Below are positions 31,173 through 40,428 of a stretch of DNA of 64,000 bases, in pieces. Every line of letters begins with the position of its first letter. Within the stretch, counting starts at the first letter, position 1. This DNA is from Bacteroidia bacterium (lineage in GTDB: Bacteria; Bacteroidota; Bacteroidia; Flavobacteriales; Flavobacteriaceae): assembly GCA_030428705.1 (NCBI GenBank), contig JAUIDI010000003.1:527831-591830 (forward strand), written 5' to 3'. The notes under the pieces are model-generated. The model ran no database searches. It saw only the letters and a list, made by a program, of their open reading frames with translations, and was not told where the DNA came from. The translations under genes were made by a program, and so were the position numbers.

Positions 31173-31186
31173 TTTTTTGTAAAACC

Positions 31187-31348
31187 ATGTACGAGCATTT
31201 TTTTCAATGCCCTTATTGTTGGGAAGAAATTTCGATGCTTTTGGACTCGTCGATACCTCTTCAAACTTATATTGAGGATTGTGAGGTATGTTGCAGCCCT
31301 ATTGAGGTAACAACCTCGCTTCGAGGCTTCCGAGCTGATTGGCTTTGA
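31187..31348 (+). CDS. Small CPXCG-type cysteine-rich protein
   Basis: A 53-residue gene 14 bp after the TolC stop, starting MYEHFFQCPYCWEEI. It has C-P-Y-C (8-11) and C-x2-C-C (32-36: CEVCC), the two Cys pairs of the CPXCG motif family, so it probably binds one zinc ion. The middle SIPLQTYIEDCEVCCSPIEV matches the family core. Its function is not known. It is very short, ends 28 bp from the convergent DUF2807 gene, and is probably the last gene of the efflux transcript. Confidence 0.8.
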   Translation: MYEHFFQCPYCWEEISMLLDSSIPLQTYIEDCEVCCSPIEVTTSLRGFRADWL

Positions 31349-31376
31349 AATCAGGGATATTGGACAGTAACTGGCG

Positions 31377-32057
31377 TTAATCCATTATTTTGATTTTTCC
31401 TCCAAAAACCTTGTTTTTGTCTACTTCCTTGGGGTTGCCATAAATATTGATCGTTCCACCTGCCCTGACTTTGGCCGTGACTTTATCGGAGGCATTTACA
31501 TCAGCTCTGCCACCAGCATTTACCGTTACGGTCGTTTGTTCGGTGTTCAATTTCTCGTTGAAGACCTTGCCTCCTGCATTTGCTACTACTTCTTGGGTTT
31601 TGGCATTCCCCGTCAAAGTTATTTCGCCTCCCGAAGTCGATTTTATTTCGAGTTCATCGATATTCACCTTTAGGCCCACCTTGCCTCCTTCTTGTACTGC
31701 AATTCTCGAGACATCACCTGTCAAGGTGTCGTCCGAATTGATTTTGGCATTTTCGTTCGAGTCTATCAGGCTGAGGTTTTCAGAATAATAGACTTTGGCC
31801 TCGATATCTCCTCCATCCATGTGATTGCCCAATTCCATTCTGATTTTCAAAAGTCCATTTTTATTGGTTACTTCCACTTCATCACGATCTTCCCCAGTAA
31901 TCACGACTTTATTTTCGTTACTTTTTACCAACGTTACTTGAATTCGGTCAAATGCCTTTATTTCCGTAAATTTTTCAAGTTCTACCGTGATTTCCTTCTG
32001 CGCGAATACGTTGAACGAGGGCAGGCTTATCATGAGGATTAGTATAAGTTGTTTCAT
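31377..32057 (-). CDS. DUF2807 (GIN-domain) exported protein
   Basis: 226 residues with a signal peptide (MKQLILILMISLPSFNVFAQ). The rest is a right-handed beta-helix-like repeat with many Gly/Asn turns (SGGEITLTGNAKTQEVVANAGGKV, VNAGGRADVNASDKVTAKVRAGGTINIYGNP), the mark of the head-GIN/DUF2807 domain. These proteins are common exported Bacteroidota proteins thought to be adhesin-like. It stands alone, convergent with the efflux operon. Function unknown. Confidence 0.88.
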   Translation of the reverse strand: MKQLILILMISLPSFNVFAQKEITVELEKFTEIKAFDRIQVTLVKSNENKVVITGEDRDEVEVTNKNGLLKIRMELGNHMDGGDIEAKVYYSENLSLIDSNENAKINSDDTLTGDVSRIAVQEGGKVGLKVNIDELEIKSTSGGEITLTGNAKTQEVVANAGGKVFNEKLNTEQTTVTVNAGGRADVNASDKVTAKVRAGGTINIYGNPKEVDKNKVFGGKIKIMD

Positions 32058-32307
32058 TTTGATTGGTTTTAACTATGTATGAAATTTAACAAGAAATGTT
32101 CCAAATGTAATAATTGTGCCCAAAACTTGAATACGGCATTCAAAATTAATGTTTCTAAAGAATACAAACTTCTTCAACTCCCTATAAACAGGGCGATTCC
32201 TGTTAACAGATGGATTTTTCGTAATTATATAAGTTGCGATTAAATTCTTAGATTAGCCAACCAAATTGATTAAATTGCGAAACTTATAAAAACTTAAAAC
32301 TCAATTT

Positions 32308-33354
32308 TTGAAAAAATCAACTATCGACAAGTTCTTTGGCCTAGGCCCGTTAAAATATGTCTTTCTTGGAATGCTCGTTTTTGGAATATCCTGTAAAACG
32401 ACGAAAGTTGTCAACGAGCCTGCTTCGGAGCAAACAAAGACCGAAGAAGCCCATTTGGTCGAGACCTATTCCGAAAAAATTCCCGAAACCGATATATCCA
32501 TTGACATGGTCAAAATACCCGAAGGGAGTTTCATCATGGGAAGTGCGGATTCCGAACCTGATCGAAAAGCCGATGAAGGACCTCAACGCGAAGTGACTTT
32601 AGATGGCTTTTGGATGGGAAAATATGAAGTTACTTGGGATGTGTTCGAACTCTTCTTCAAGCAAAATCAAAAATTGTTTCAAAATTTGGATGCGGAGAAA
32701 CTTCAAGGAATCGATGCCATTTCCCGCCCAAGTCCACCTTATGAGGATCCATCGTATGGTATGGGCAAAGATGGCTTTCCCGCCGTAAGTATGAGCACCT
32801 ATTCGGCACTGGTCTTCTGTAAGTGGTTGAGTAACATGACGGGGAAGTTCTATAGACTTCCGACAGAGGCGGAATGGGAGTATGCGGCACGTGCGGGTAC
32901 AGAAACGGCCTACTCCTTCGGAGATAATCAAGACGAAATAGACCAATACGCGGTGTATTATAAAAACTCAGGTAATAAATATGCTCAGGTGGGCAGTAAA
33001 TTACCTAATGCATGGGGATTGTACGATATGCATGGCAATGTTGCCGAGTGGACGCTCGATGAATACAAAGAAGATGCCTATGCCAAGCTTGAGACCAAAA
33101 ATCCATGGGCAGTGCCAACGGTAATCCACCCAAGGGTGTATCGTGGGGGTTCTTGGGATGATGATGCAGATAAATTGCGTTCTGCCGCGAGAACGGCATC
33201 AAGTTTGAGACAGCAGAAAAGAGATCCGCAGATTCCCAAAAGTTTTTGGTGGTTTACGGACTCGAACTTTGTCGGGTTTCGTTTGGTAAGTCCGTTGGTA
33301 CAGCCTAGCGAGGCCGAACAAAAGGAATTCTGGCAAAAAGTGCTCGATGAATAG
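32308..33354 (+). CDS. SUMF1 (formylglycine-generating-enzyme-like) lipoprotein
   Basis: 348 residues. The start is taken as TTG at 32308, since no ATG gives a full signal peptide; it leads into KYVFLGMLVFGISC with a lipobox Cys at about 29. The body is an FGE-sulfatase domain: PEGSFIMGSADSEPDRKADEGP, MGKYEVTWDVFE, YRLPTEAEWEYAARAGTETAYSFGD, GLYDMHGNVAEWTLDEY, RVYRGGSWDDD, FVGFRLV. No sulfatase lies nearby, and the domain is also used as a ligand-binding or structural fold (GldK is one case). It heads a plus-strand run with YceI, ApbE and cytochrome genes. Confidence 0.85.
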   Translation: MKKSTIDKFFGLGPLKYVFLGMLVFGISCKTTKVVNEPASEQTKTEEAHLVETYSEKIPETDISIDMVKIPEGSFIMGSADSEPDRKADEGPQREVTLDGFWMGKYEVTWDVFELFFKQNQKLFQNLDAEKLQGIDAISRPSPPYEDPSYGMGKDGFPAVSMSTYSALVFCKWLSNMTGKFYRLPTEAEWEYAARAGTETAYSFGDNQDEIDQYAVYYKNSGNKYAQVGSKLPNAWGLYDMHGNVAEWTLDEYKEDAYAKLETKNPWAVPTVIHPRVYRGGSWDDDADKLRSAARTASSLRQQKRDPQIPKSFWWFTDSNFVGFRLVSPLVQPSEAEQKEFWQKVLDE

Positions 33355-33376
33355 TTTAGAATAAAAAGCTAAAAAA

Positions 33377-33922
33377 ATGAAGCAAAATATAGTAGTGGTT
33401 TTTTTAATGTTTGTTTTGGTCGGACTCTCTTCGGTAATGGCCCAAGAAACGTATGGGTTGTCCTCTGAAAGCAAGCTTACGATAGATGGTACTTCTACGG
33501 TCCACGATTGGACGGTCACGGCAAATTCCATACAAGGTAAGTTAAAGGCCCAGGGAACTTCGCCTGAAGAAATCGAATTCCAGGTAGATGTGGCCGATAT
33601 TAAAAGTGAGCGCGGCGCGACCATGGATAAGAAAATGCACAATGCGCTTAAGAAAGAAGAACATCCCAAGGTACTATTTGTGCTCAATGAAGTAAAAGGT
33701 CAAAACGCCCTGTCAGGTACTTTGACCATTGCCGGCAATGCCAAGAAAGTCGATATTGAATGTAAAATTTCGACTGTGGCCAACATGTTTAAGATTTCTG
33801 GGGAACATCAAATTGCCTTGAAGGATTTCAATATTGAACCTCCGACGGCAATGTTCGGGCAGGTTATTGTCGGTGATGATGTTACGGTTAAGTTCGATTT
33901 GGTTTTCAAAAGTGAAAGCTGA
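33377..33922 (+). CDS. YceI-family periplasmic lipid-binding protein
   Basis: 181 residues with a signal peptide (MKQNIVVVFLMFVLVGLSSVMAQ). The YceI lipocalin-like fold is marked by LTIDGTSTVHDWTVTANSIQG, the HNALKKEEHPKVLFVLNEV block and the final DDVTVKFDLVFKS strand. The family binds isoprenoid quinone-like lipids in the periplasm. It lies 22 bp after the SUMF1 gene and overlaps the apbE start, which fits a role in an exported redox chain. Confidence 0.9.
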   Translation: MKQNIVVVFLMFVLVGLSSVMAQETYGLSSESKLTIDGTSTVHDWTVTANSIQGKLKAQGTSPEEIEFQVDVADIKSERGATMDKKMHNALKKEEHPKVLFVLNEVKGQNALSGTLTIAGNAKKVDIECKISTVANMFKISGEHQIALKDFNIEPPTAMFGQVIVGDDVTVKFDLVFKSES

Positions 33923-34940
33923 ACGAATCGAAGACAATTCCTCTTTGCTCAAAATTTTTTTTCCAATTGCAATATTTTTTGTTGGTTGTGCGACAAGCGC
34001 CCAGACCCGCTTCGAGTATGAAGATCAACAAATGGGTACGCAGATTCGATTGGTATTTTATGCCTCGGATCGAATAACGGCCGACTCCGTTTCGAAGGCA
34101 GTATTCTCTAGAATCGACGAACTCAATACAAGACTGAGTGATTATCTTGAAGATAGTGAGCTGAACAAATTATGTCGGCGGCCGAAACAAGCTGTCAAGG
34201 TCAGTGGCGATTTGTTCAAGGCCCTGTTCAAATCCGTAGAAATATCCAAAAAATCAGGGGGAGCCTATGACATTACCGCAGGCCCCATAATCCGATTGTG
34301 GCGAGATGCGCGAAAATCTAAAATACTTCCGAAAAGCAAGGAAATCAGAAAAGCATTGAACGTTGTCGATTATCGGAATATTACTTTTTTAGGGAAGGAC
34401 GAAGTCAGACTTGAAAAGGAAAATATGCAGCTGGATCTTGGGGGTATCGGGAAAGGCTTTGCCGCCGATGAAGTGCTTAAAGTTCTTGCGGCACACGGAA
34501 TCAATTCGGCACTTGTCGATATGGGAGGCGATATTACCGTTGGCAATCCCCCACCTGACAAGGAGTACTGGACACTTGCGTTTTACTATTACAATAAAGA
34601 AGGTAAGGAAATTGCCCAAAAGATAAAACTCAAGAATCAAGCGATCGCTACTTCGGGCGACCTGTACCAATTCTTGGAAGTAGATGGCATACGCTACTCA
34701 CACATTGTAGACCCCAAGACTGGCATGGCATTGAATTCACGAATTCAGGTCACGGTGATCGCACTCAATGGAACTATGGCCGATGGTTACGCTTCTGCCT
34801 TCAGTGTTATGGGAATAAGCAAGACCAAAGAAAAAATTGATCAAATCAAGGGTCTCAATGCATTTATTGTCGAACAGGAGCCGAACAAACATCTTCAATG
34901 GAACAGCGATGGCTTTCACAAATTTTTCCTGAAGAACTGA
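33912..34940 (+). CDS. apbE: FAD:protein FMN transferase ApbE
   Basis: About 342 residues if started at GTG 33912, which overlaps the yceI stop and leads into a lipoprotein-like signal (LLKIFFPIAIFFVGCATSAQ). An upstream ATG in frame lies deep inside yceI and would add a non-signal stretch. Family motifs are present: MGTQIRLVFYA, DLGGIGKGFAADEVL, LVDMGGDITVG, AIATSGDLYQF and SHIVDPKTGMALNS. ApbE attaches FMN covalently to Thr in exported proteins. Its partners here may be exported redox proteins in the same run, though none shows an obvious flavinylation site. Confidence 0.88.
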   Translation: MKAERIEDNSSLLKIFFPIAIFFVGCATSAQTRFEYEDQQMGTQIRLVFYASDRITADSVSKAVFSRIDELNTRLSDYLEDSELNKLCRRPKQAVKVSGDLFKALFKSVEISKKSGGAYDITAGPIIRLWRDARKSKILPKSKEIRKALNVVDYRNITFLGKDEVRLEKENMQLDLGGIGKGFAADEVLKVLAAHGINSALVDMGGDITVGNPPPDKEYWTLAFYYYNKEGKEIAQKIKLKNQAIATSGDLYQFLEVDGIRYSHIVDPKTGMALNSRIQVTVIALNGTMADGYASAFSVMGISKTKEKIDQIKGLNAFIVEQEPNKHLQWNSDGFHKFFLKN

Positions 34941-35024
34941 TTAATAAACGCACTTATCGAATTCTACATGATACTTTTGAGTGGAAATCATTAACTTTAA
35001 AGAATGCGTTTTAGGGAATAAGGT

Positions 35025-37367
35025 ATGAAGCAAAAAATTGGAATCGTCGCTATTTTAGTCTGTTTGATAGTGATGCTCTACGCTTTTAAGAGTGGTGCCT
35101 TCACATCACCAAAAGATGATTATGTGGGAATGAAGTTGCCGGATAAAGTCGATTATAATTTTCATATCAAACCGATACTTTCCGATAACTGCTATACTTG
35201 CCATGGTCCGGATGCCAATAAGCGAAAGGCGGGTTTGAGGCTTGATTTGGCCGAAGATGCCTATTCCGAACTTCCCGAAAACCCGGGGAAATTTCCTATT
35301 GTGGCCGGCAAGCCCGGAAAAAGTGCGATTTATGAACATATCGTTTCCGATGACCCGGATGTATTGATGCCGCCCCCTGACTCAAAACTGGCTTTGAATT
35401 CCTATGAGAAGAAACTCATTAAAAAGTGGATTGAACAGGGTGGTAAATTTGAAAAGCATTGGGCTTTTAAGACCCCTGAAAAAAACAAAGTCCCAAATAC
35501 GGTAGATGTTGAATGGCCCCAAAATGAAATCGATGGCTTCATTTTGGCCAAATTGGAAGAGCATAATTTATCCCCTTCGCCTAAGGCCGGTACCGAAACT
35601 TTGATTCGAAGAATAAGTTTGGACCTTACTGGGCTTCCACCAAAAAGAAAAGTTGTGGAGGATTTGATTAAAAATCCTTCGGACGAGTTATTGGAAAAGG
35701 TAATCGATGAGTTTTTGGCTTCCCCCGAGTATGGGGAGCGTATGACACAGGCATGGCTCGACTTGGCCCGTTATGCCGATTCACACGGTTATCAGGATGA
35801 CAGTTATCGAAGCATGTGGCCTTGGCGTGATTGGGTAATCCATGCCTTTAACAAAAATCTACCGTACGACGAATTTTTGACCTGGCAATTGGCTGGCGAT
35901 ATGTTGCCCAATGCGACGAAAGAACAGATTTTGGCCACTGGCTTCAACCGTAACCATCCCATTACGCAAGAAGGGGGTGTCATTCAAGAAGAATATAGAA
36001 CTAATTATGTCCTAGATCGTACCAATACTTTGGGCAAGGGTATTTTGGGGATAACCCTGGAATGTGCCCGGTGCCATGACCATAAATACGACGCAATCTC
36101 CCAAAGGGATTATTTTAGTCTTTTTTCGTTTTTCAATCAGGTCGATGAAAAGGGTATACAAATGGATGCGGTTCTGGCGGCCAATCAAAAGTTCTATGCC
36201 GACCCACCATATATTACCATAACGGATAAGGAGACCGAAGACGTACTCTCTTTCGTCAAGTTGGAAAAAGGAAAGCAGATCAATGTAATGGTTATGAACG
36301 ATTCGGCACCTAAGACCACATTTATTCTGAACAGGGGTGAATACGACCAACCTACCGATTCAGTATTGCCGGGTACTCCCGAAACGATTTATGCCTTTCC
36401 CGAAGATTTTCCAAAGAATAGGTTAGGGCTTGCCAAATGGGTCACCGACAAAAAAAATCCCTTAACGGCAAGAGTTTTCGTGAATCGCATTTGGGGAATG
36501 GTCTTCGGTCGCGGCCTTGTCGAAACTGCCGAGGATTTTGGGGTACAGGGAAGCCTGCCGACCCATCCCAAACTTTTGGATTGGCTGGCCGTCGATTTTA
36601 TGGAACATGGTTGGGATATTAAATATCTCTTGAAAAAAATAATGCTTTCGGCCACTTATCAGCAAAGATCGGAGCTTACCCCTGAACTCAAAAAAACGGA
36701 TCCCGAAAATAAATTGCTGGCCCGTGCCCCGCGATTTAGAATGAGCGGTGAAATGATACGCGACTATATATTGGCCTCGAGCGGGATTTTGAATCGGGAA
36801 ATCGGCGGGCCCAGCGTAAAACCGTACCAACCACCCGGATTATGGGAAGAAACAAATGCAGGCGGTAATCGCGGTATATTGACTACCTATGTGCCCGATG
36901 AGGGCGATAAATTGTATCGACGTTCGCTCTACACATTTTGGAAACGTACGTTGCCCCCGGCAAGTATGACCATTTTTGATGCCCCGACACGTGATTTTTG
37001 CGAAGTACGCCGACAAAAGACAAATACACCTTTACAGGCCTTGGCACTTCAGAACGATGTACAGGTTTTGGAAGCTGCCCGGGTTTTGTCCCAGACCATC
37101 GTTGCAGAGAAAGAAAATCCGAATGAAATGGTGGACGAAACATTTCGGTCGATTCTTATCAGGAAACCGAGCGTCGATGAACTCGAACTTTTGGAAACCT
37201 ATTATACCAATGCCTGGGAAGATTTTAATGCGGATAAACAAAGTGCCGAAAAATTGATTGCTCAAGGAAACTATCCCGTGACGGAAACTGACCCGGTCAA
37301 GACTGCTGCCTTGATGTTGACGGCCCAGGTGATATACAATTTGGATGAAACGATAACCAAAGAGTAA
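35025..37367 (+). CDS. Planctomycete-type cytochrome c / DUF1549 / DUF1553 protein
   Basis: 780 residues with an N-terminal signal/anchor (about 5-25). A PSCyt1 heme-binding site follows (NCYTCHGPDANKRKAGLRLD). Then DUF1549 (TLIRRISLDLTGLPP, QAWLDLARYADSHGYQDDSYR, WPWRDWVIHAFN) and DUF1553 (ARVFVNRIWGMVFGRGLVETAEDFGVQG, LPPASMTIFDAPTRDFCEVRR). This three-domain plan is typical of Planctomycetes and of some marine Bacteroidota and Verrucomicrobia. It always pairs with DUF1501 proteins, as here (11 bp downstream). Its substrate is unknown; an exported redox or polysaccharide role has been proposed. Confidence 0.93.
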   Translation: MKQKIGIVAILVCLIVMLYAFKSGAFTSPKDDYVGMKLPDKVDYNFHIKPILSDNCYTCHGPDANKRKAGLRLDLAEDAYSELPENPGKFPIVAGKPGKSAIYEHIVSDDPDVLMPPPDSKLALNSYEKKLIKKWIEQGGKFEKHWAFKTPEKNKVPNTVDVEWPQNEIDGFILAKLEEHNLSPSPKAGTETLIRRISLDLTGLPPKRKVVEDLIKNPSDELLEKVIDEFLASPEYGERMTQAWLDLARYADSHGYQDDSYRSMWPWRDWVIHAFNKNLPYDEFLTWQLAGDMLPNATKEQILATGFNRNHPITQEGGVIQEEYRTNYVLDRTNTLGKGILGITLECARCHDHKYDAISQRDYFSLFSFFNQVDEKGIQMDAVLAANQKFYADPPYITITDKETEDVLSFVKLEKGKQINVMVMNDSAPKTTFILNRGEYDQPTDSVLPGTPETIYAFPEDFPKNRLGLAKWVTDKKNPLTARVFVNRIWGMVFGRGLVETAEDFGVQGSLPTHPKLLDWLAVDFMEHGWDIKYLLKKIMLSATYQQRSELTPELKKTDPENKLLARAPRFRMSGEMIRDYILASSGILNREIGGPSVKPYQPPGLWEETNAGGNRGILTTYVPDEGDKLYRRSLYTFWKRTLPPASMTIFDAPTRDFCEVRRQKTNTPLQALALQNDVQVLEAARVLSQTIVAEKENPNEMVDETFRSILIRKPSVDELELLETYYTNAWEDFNADKQSAEKLIAQGNYPVTETDPVKTAALMLTAQVIYNLDETITKE

Positions 37368-37378
37368 GATTAAAGATT

Positions 37379-38839
37379 ATGGAAGAAGAAAAATCGAAAT
37401 CGGAAAATCCCTTAAAAGTCAATCGCCGCCACTTTTTCTCACAGCTTAGTGTGGGAATCGGTTCATTGGCCTTGGGTTCCCTGTTGATTCCCGACCTATT
37501 TAAGAACAATACCGGGCAGATTGCCCAACAAAAATTAGGGATTCCACATTTCGCCCCCAAGGCGAAGCGTGTCATTTATCTGTTTCAGGCCGGGGCCCCA
37601 TCCCAATTGGAGACCTTTGATTATAAACCTGTTTTGCGAAAACGAATGGGGGAAGACCTGCCCGAATCGATTCGCAATGGGCAGCGTTTGACCGGTATGA
37701 CCGCGGGGCAGGATAAATTCCCGTTGATGCCCCCCAAGATTAGTTTTCAACAGCACGGTGAAAGCCGTACTTGGATCAGTGACTTTTTCCCCCATATAGC
37801 AAAAATCGCAGATGATATTACAGTGGTGCGCAGTATGCATACCGAAGCGATAAACCACGATCCCGCCATTACCTTTTTTCAAACGGGAAGCCAGATTTCC
37901 GGAAGGCCTTGTATGGGCTCTTGGTTGAGCTACGGCCTGGGCAGCGAGAACAAAAATCTGCCGTCGTTCGTTGTTCTGACCTCCAGGGGAAAAGGAAATA
38001 GTCAAGGACTATACTCCAAATTGTGGTCGAGCGGTTTTTTGGATTCAAAACATCAAGGTGTACTGTTGCGTTCCGGTAAGGATCCCGTACTTTATTTGAA
38101 CGACCCCGAAGGCATTTCACGATCTGACAAAAGACATTTGTTGGACCAGGTTTCCTCGTTGAACAAACTTCACCATGTAGAGACGGGCGATGATGAAATA
38201 GAGTCGCGTATTGCGCAATATGAGATGGCGTATCGTATGCAGATGTCGGTTCCGGATGTGATGGACGTTTCTAAGGAACCGGAATCGATTGTCAAACTAT
38301 ATGGTGAAGATTGCCAAGTACCAGGTACTTATGCCGCCAATGCCCTTCAAGCGAGAAGATTGGCGGAAAACGGGGTGCGATTCATTCAATTGTACCATCA
38401 AGGATGGGACCAGCATGGTAATTTGCATAATGAAATGGCGGGACAGGCGAAGGATGTCGATCAAGCTTCGGCCGCTTTGGTAATGGATTTGAAGCAACGG
38501 GGAATGTTGGAAGATACGCTGGTCATTTGGGGAGGTGAATTTGGACGGGGAAATTATTGCCAAGGCAATTTCGACCCCGATAATTATGGTCGCGATCATC
38601 ATCCCAGGGCCTTTAGCATATGGATGGCCGGTGGAGGGATCAAACCTGGCCTTAATTACGGCCGGACCGACGAATTCGGTTATAATGTGGTCGAAAACCC
38701 CGTGCATATTAATGATTTTCACGCTACCCTTATGCACACCTTAGGCCTAGATCATGAGCAATTGACCTATAAATATCAGGGTCGTCGTTTTCGTTTGACC
38801 GATGTGGCCGGCAATGTTATCAAAGATCTCTTAGCATAA
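37379..38839 (+). CDS. DUF1501 sulfatase-like exported protein (Tat signal)
   Basis: 486 residues. The N terminus has a twin-arginine-type signal (NRRHFFSQLSVGIGSLALGSLL). The body is DUF1501, in the alkaline phosphatase/sulfatase superfamily: VIYLFQAGAPSQLETFDYKP, HTEAINHDPA, WDQHGNLHNEM and VIWGGEFGRG. Metal-binding His/Asp residues are present in these segments. It is coupled to the DUF1549/DUF1553 gene and the membrane cytochrome gene. Tat export implies folding with a cofactor before transport. Activity is not established for the family. Confidence 0.92.
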   Translation: MEEEKSKSENPLKVNRRHFFSQLSVGIGSLALGSLLIPDLFKNNTGQIAQQKLGIPHFAPKAKRVIYLFQAGAPSQLETFDYKPVLRKRMGEDLPESIRNGQRLTGMTAGQDKFPLMPPKISFQQHGESRTWISDFFPHIAKIADDITVVRSMHTEAINHDPAITFFQTGSQISGRPCMGSWLSYGLGSENKNLPSFVVLTSRGKGNSQGLYSKLWSSGFLDSKHQGVLLRSGKDPVLYLNDPEGISRSDKRHLLDQVSSLNKLHHVETGDDEIESRIAQYEMAYRMQMSVPDVMDVSKEPESIVKLYGEDCQVPGTYAANALQARRLAENGVRFIQLYHQGWDQHGNLHNEMAGQAKDVDQASAALVMDLKQRGMLEDTLVIWGGEFGRGNYCQGNFDPDNYGRDHHPRAFSIWMAGGGIKPGLNYGRTDEFGYNVVENPVHINDFHATLMHTLGLDHEQLTYKYQGRRFRLTDVAGNVIKDLLA

Positions 38840-38842
38840 TCT

Positions 38843-40273
38843 ATGGCCCATACTTCAAAAAATAAATGGGTGGATTACACCATTTTCGGACTTTCCATTT
38901 TCTTGATTTTCTGCCTGGTTTTTGAAAAGTATATCGAATTGCCTGTTCTTGTTGCTTGGGTCGGTCGTTGGCATCCCCTGATATTGCATTTTCCGATTGT
39001 CCTCCTTTTAATAGCCATATTTTTAGGATTGACGGGAAAGAACATTCCCAGGTCATTATTGGTCGTTGCGACCTTGACTGCACTGATTACTGCTATCTCT
39101 GGTTTTTTTTTGGGAAAGGGATCTACTACCAAAGGGGATTTATTGTTTTGGCACCAGTGGTTGGGTGCGGGTGTGGCCCTGCTTGCGGCCGTTTGGTATT
39201 CGTTGGATGGGAAGCAAAAAGGCAATGGCATTGCTTCTAAAATATTGCAAGTGATTTTGGTATGCTTGATCGTTTTTACGGGCCACTATGGTGGGATGGT
39301 AACCCATGGGGAAGATTTTTTGGCACTTCCGGCAAAGAGGACTGATGAAAAGATTCCGGACAATCCACTGATTTATGAGCATATCGTGGGGCGTATTTTA
39401 AAGAATAATTGTGTGTCATGCCATAATCCGAATAAGCAAAAGGGACAACTTTTGATGACAAGTCTGGCCGATTTAATGAAAGGGGGCGAGGTCGGTAATA
39501 CAGTTATTCCCGGCGACCCCGAAGCCAGCGAATTGATACGAAGGCTACACCTTTCTGTGGATGACGAAGAACACATGCCGCCAGATGGTAAAAAACCATT
39601 GGAAAAGAATGAAATTGAAATACTTGAACGGTGGATCGCCTTGGGTGCTTCCGATACATTACGTTTAGGACATTTAGAGAAAAACGAACCCTTGGTGGCC
39701 TTGGTCGACAAACTTATGGAACCCGATCCGATGGATCAGTGGAAAGACCTTCCCAAAGTTGCCGACAGCACCATATTAAACTTGTCATCCGATTATTTGA
39801 CTATAAATAGGGTCGCTAATGATTCTGATGCTTTAAGCGTTGCTGCTTTTCTTCCTCCTGAATATGATTCGAAATACATAATGGACCTTCAACGGGTTGC
39901 ACAGAACATTGTGGAACTTGACCTCAGCGGACTACCCATTAGTATACAAGAAATGGGAGTCGTCTCCCAATGCGTCAACTTGGAATGGCTGGAACTGGAC
40001 CGCACACCTATTTCAGATACTGAAATCGATATCTTAAAAAACCTTTCAAAACTTCGATTGTTAAAGGTGTACCAAACCAACATTGGAGACAAAAGCATTA
40101 CAATGTTCAGAGAATTGCCCACCCTCGAACGACTTTATTTGTGGGAGACGAACGCCACGCAACAAACATTGATTGACTTAAAGTCGAAGAGGTCAAACCT
40201 TCTTATCGATAATGGCATTGCCGATAGCCTGAAAACTTTTTTTGTTGAAAAAGATTCCGTTATCTCGAATTGA
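38843..40273 (+). CDS. Membrane protein with planctomycete-type cytochrome c domain and LRR-like tail
   Basis: 476 residues beginning 3 bp after the DUF1501 stop. The N-terminal ~160 residues hold about four to five membrane helices with two His-containing segments (GRWHPLILHFPIVLLL, LLFWHQWLGAG), a DUF2231-like module. A PSCyt1-type heme site follows (NNCVSCHNPNKQKGQLL, then HMPPDGKKPL). Residues ~330-470 show LRR-like repeats (LDLSGLPI, LEWLELDRTPISDTEIDILKNLSKLRLLKV). It probably anchors the electron path of the cluster in the inner membrane. Confidence 0.88.
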   Translation: MAHTSKNKWVDYTIFGLSIFLIFCLVFEKYIELPVLVAWVGRWHPLILHFPIVLLLIAIFLGLTGKNIPRSLLVVATLTALITAISGFFLGKGSTTKGDLLFWHQWLGAGVALLAAVWYSLDGKQKGNGIASKILQVILVCLIVFTGHYGGMVTHGEDFLALPAKRTDEKIPDNPLIYEHIVGRILKNNCVSCHNPNKQKGQLLMTSLADLMKGGEVGNTVIPGDPEASELIRRLHLSVDDEEHMPPDGKKPLEKNEIEILERWIALGASDTLRLGHLEKNEPLVALVDKLMEPDPMDQWKDLPKVADSTILNLSSDYLTINRVANDSDALSVAAFLPPEYDSKYIMDLQRVAQNIVELDLSGLPISIQEMGVVSQCVNLEWLELDRTPISDTEIDILKNLSKLRLLKVYQTNIGDKSITMFRELPTLERLYLWETNATQQTLIDLKSKRSNLLIDNGIADSLKTFFVEKDSVISN

Positions 40274-40428
40274 ACTTTTAAATACTGATTATGAAATGAT
40301 TGCATTAATTTTTATATAAAGGCAGGTCAGTTGTAAAATGTATTGAAAACCGTTCGATTAGATAAATTTTAATCAAAATGACAGGCTTACAGGTTTACAG
40401 GTCTACGGATATATTTTCGTCCCTTTGT

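Noticed and set aside
15817..33354. Sulfatase maturation as the role of the two SUMF1-like proteins
   Set aside because: One is clearly GldK by context, and no classic sulfatase gene lies near the other, so this function is not supported here.
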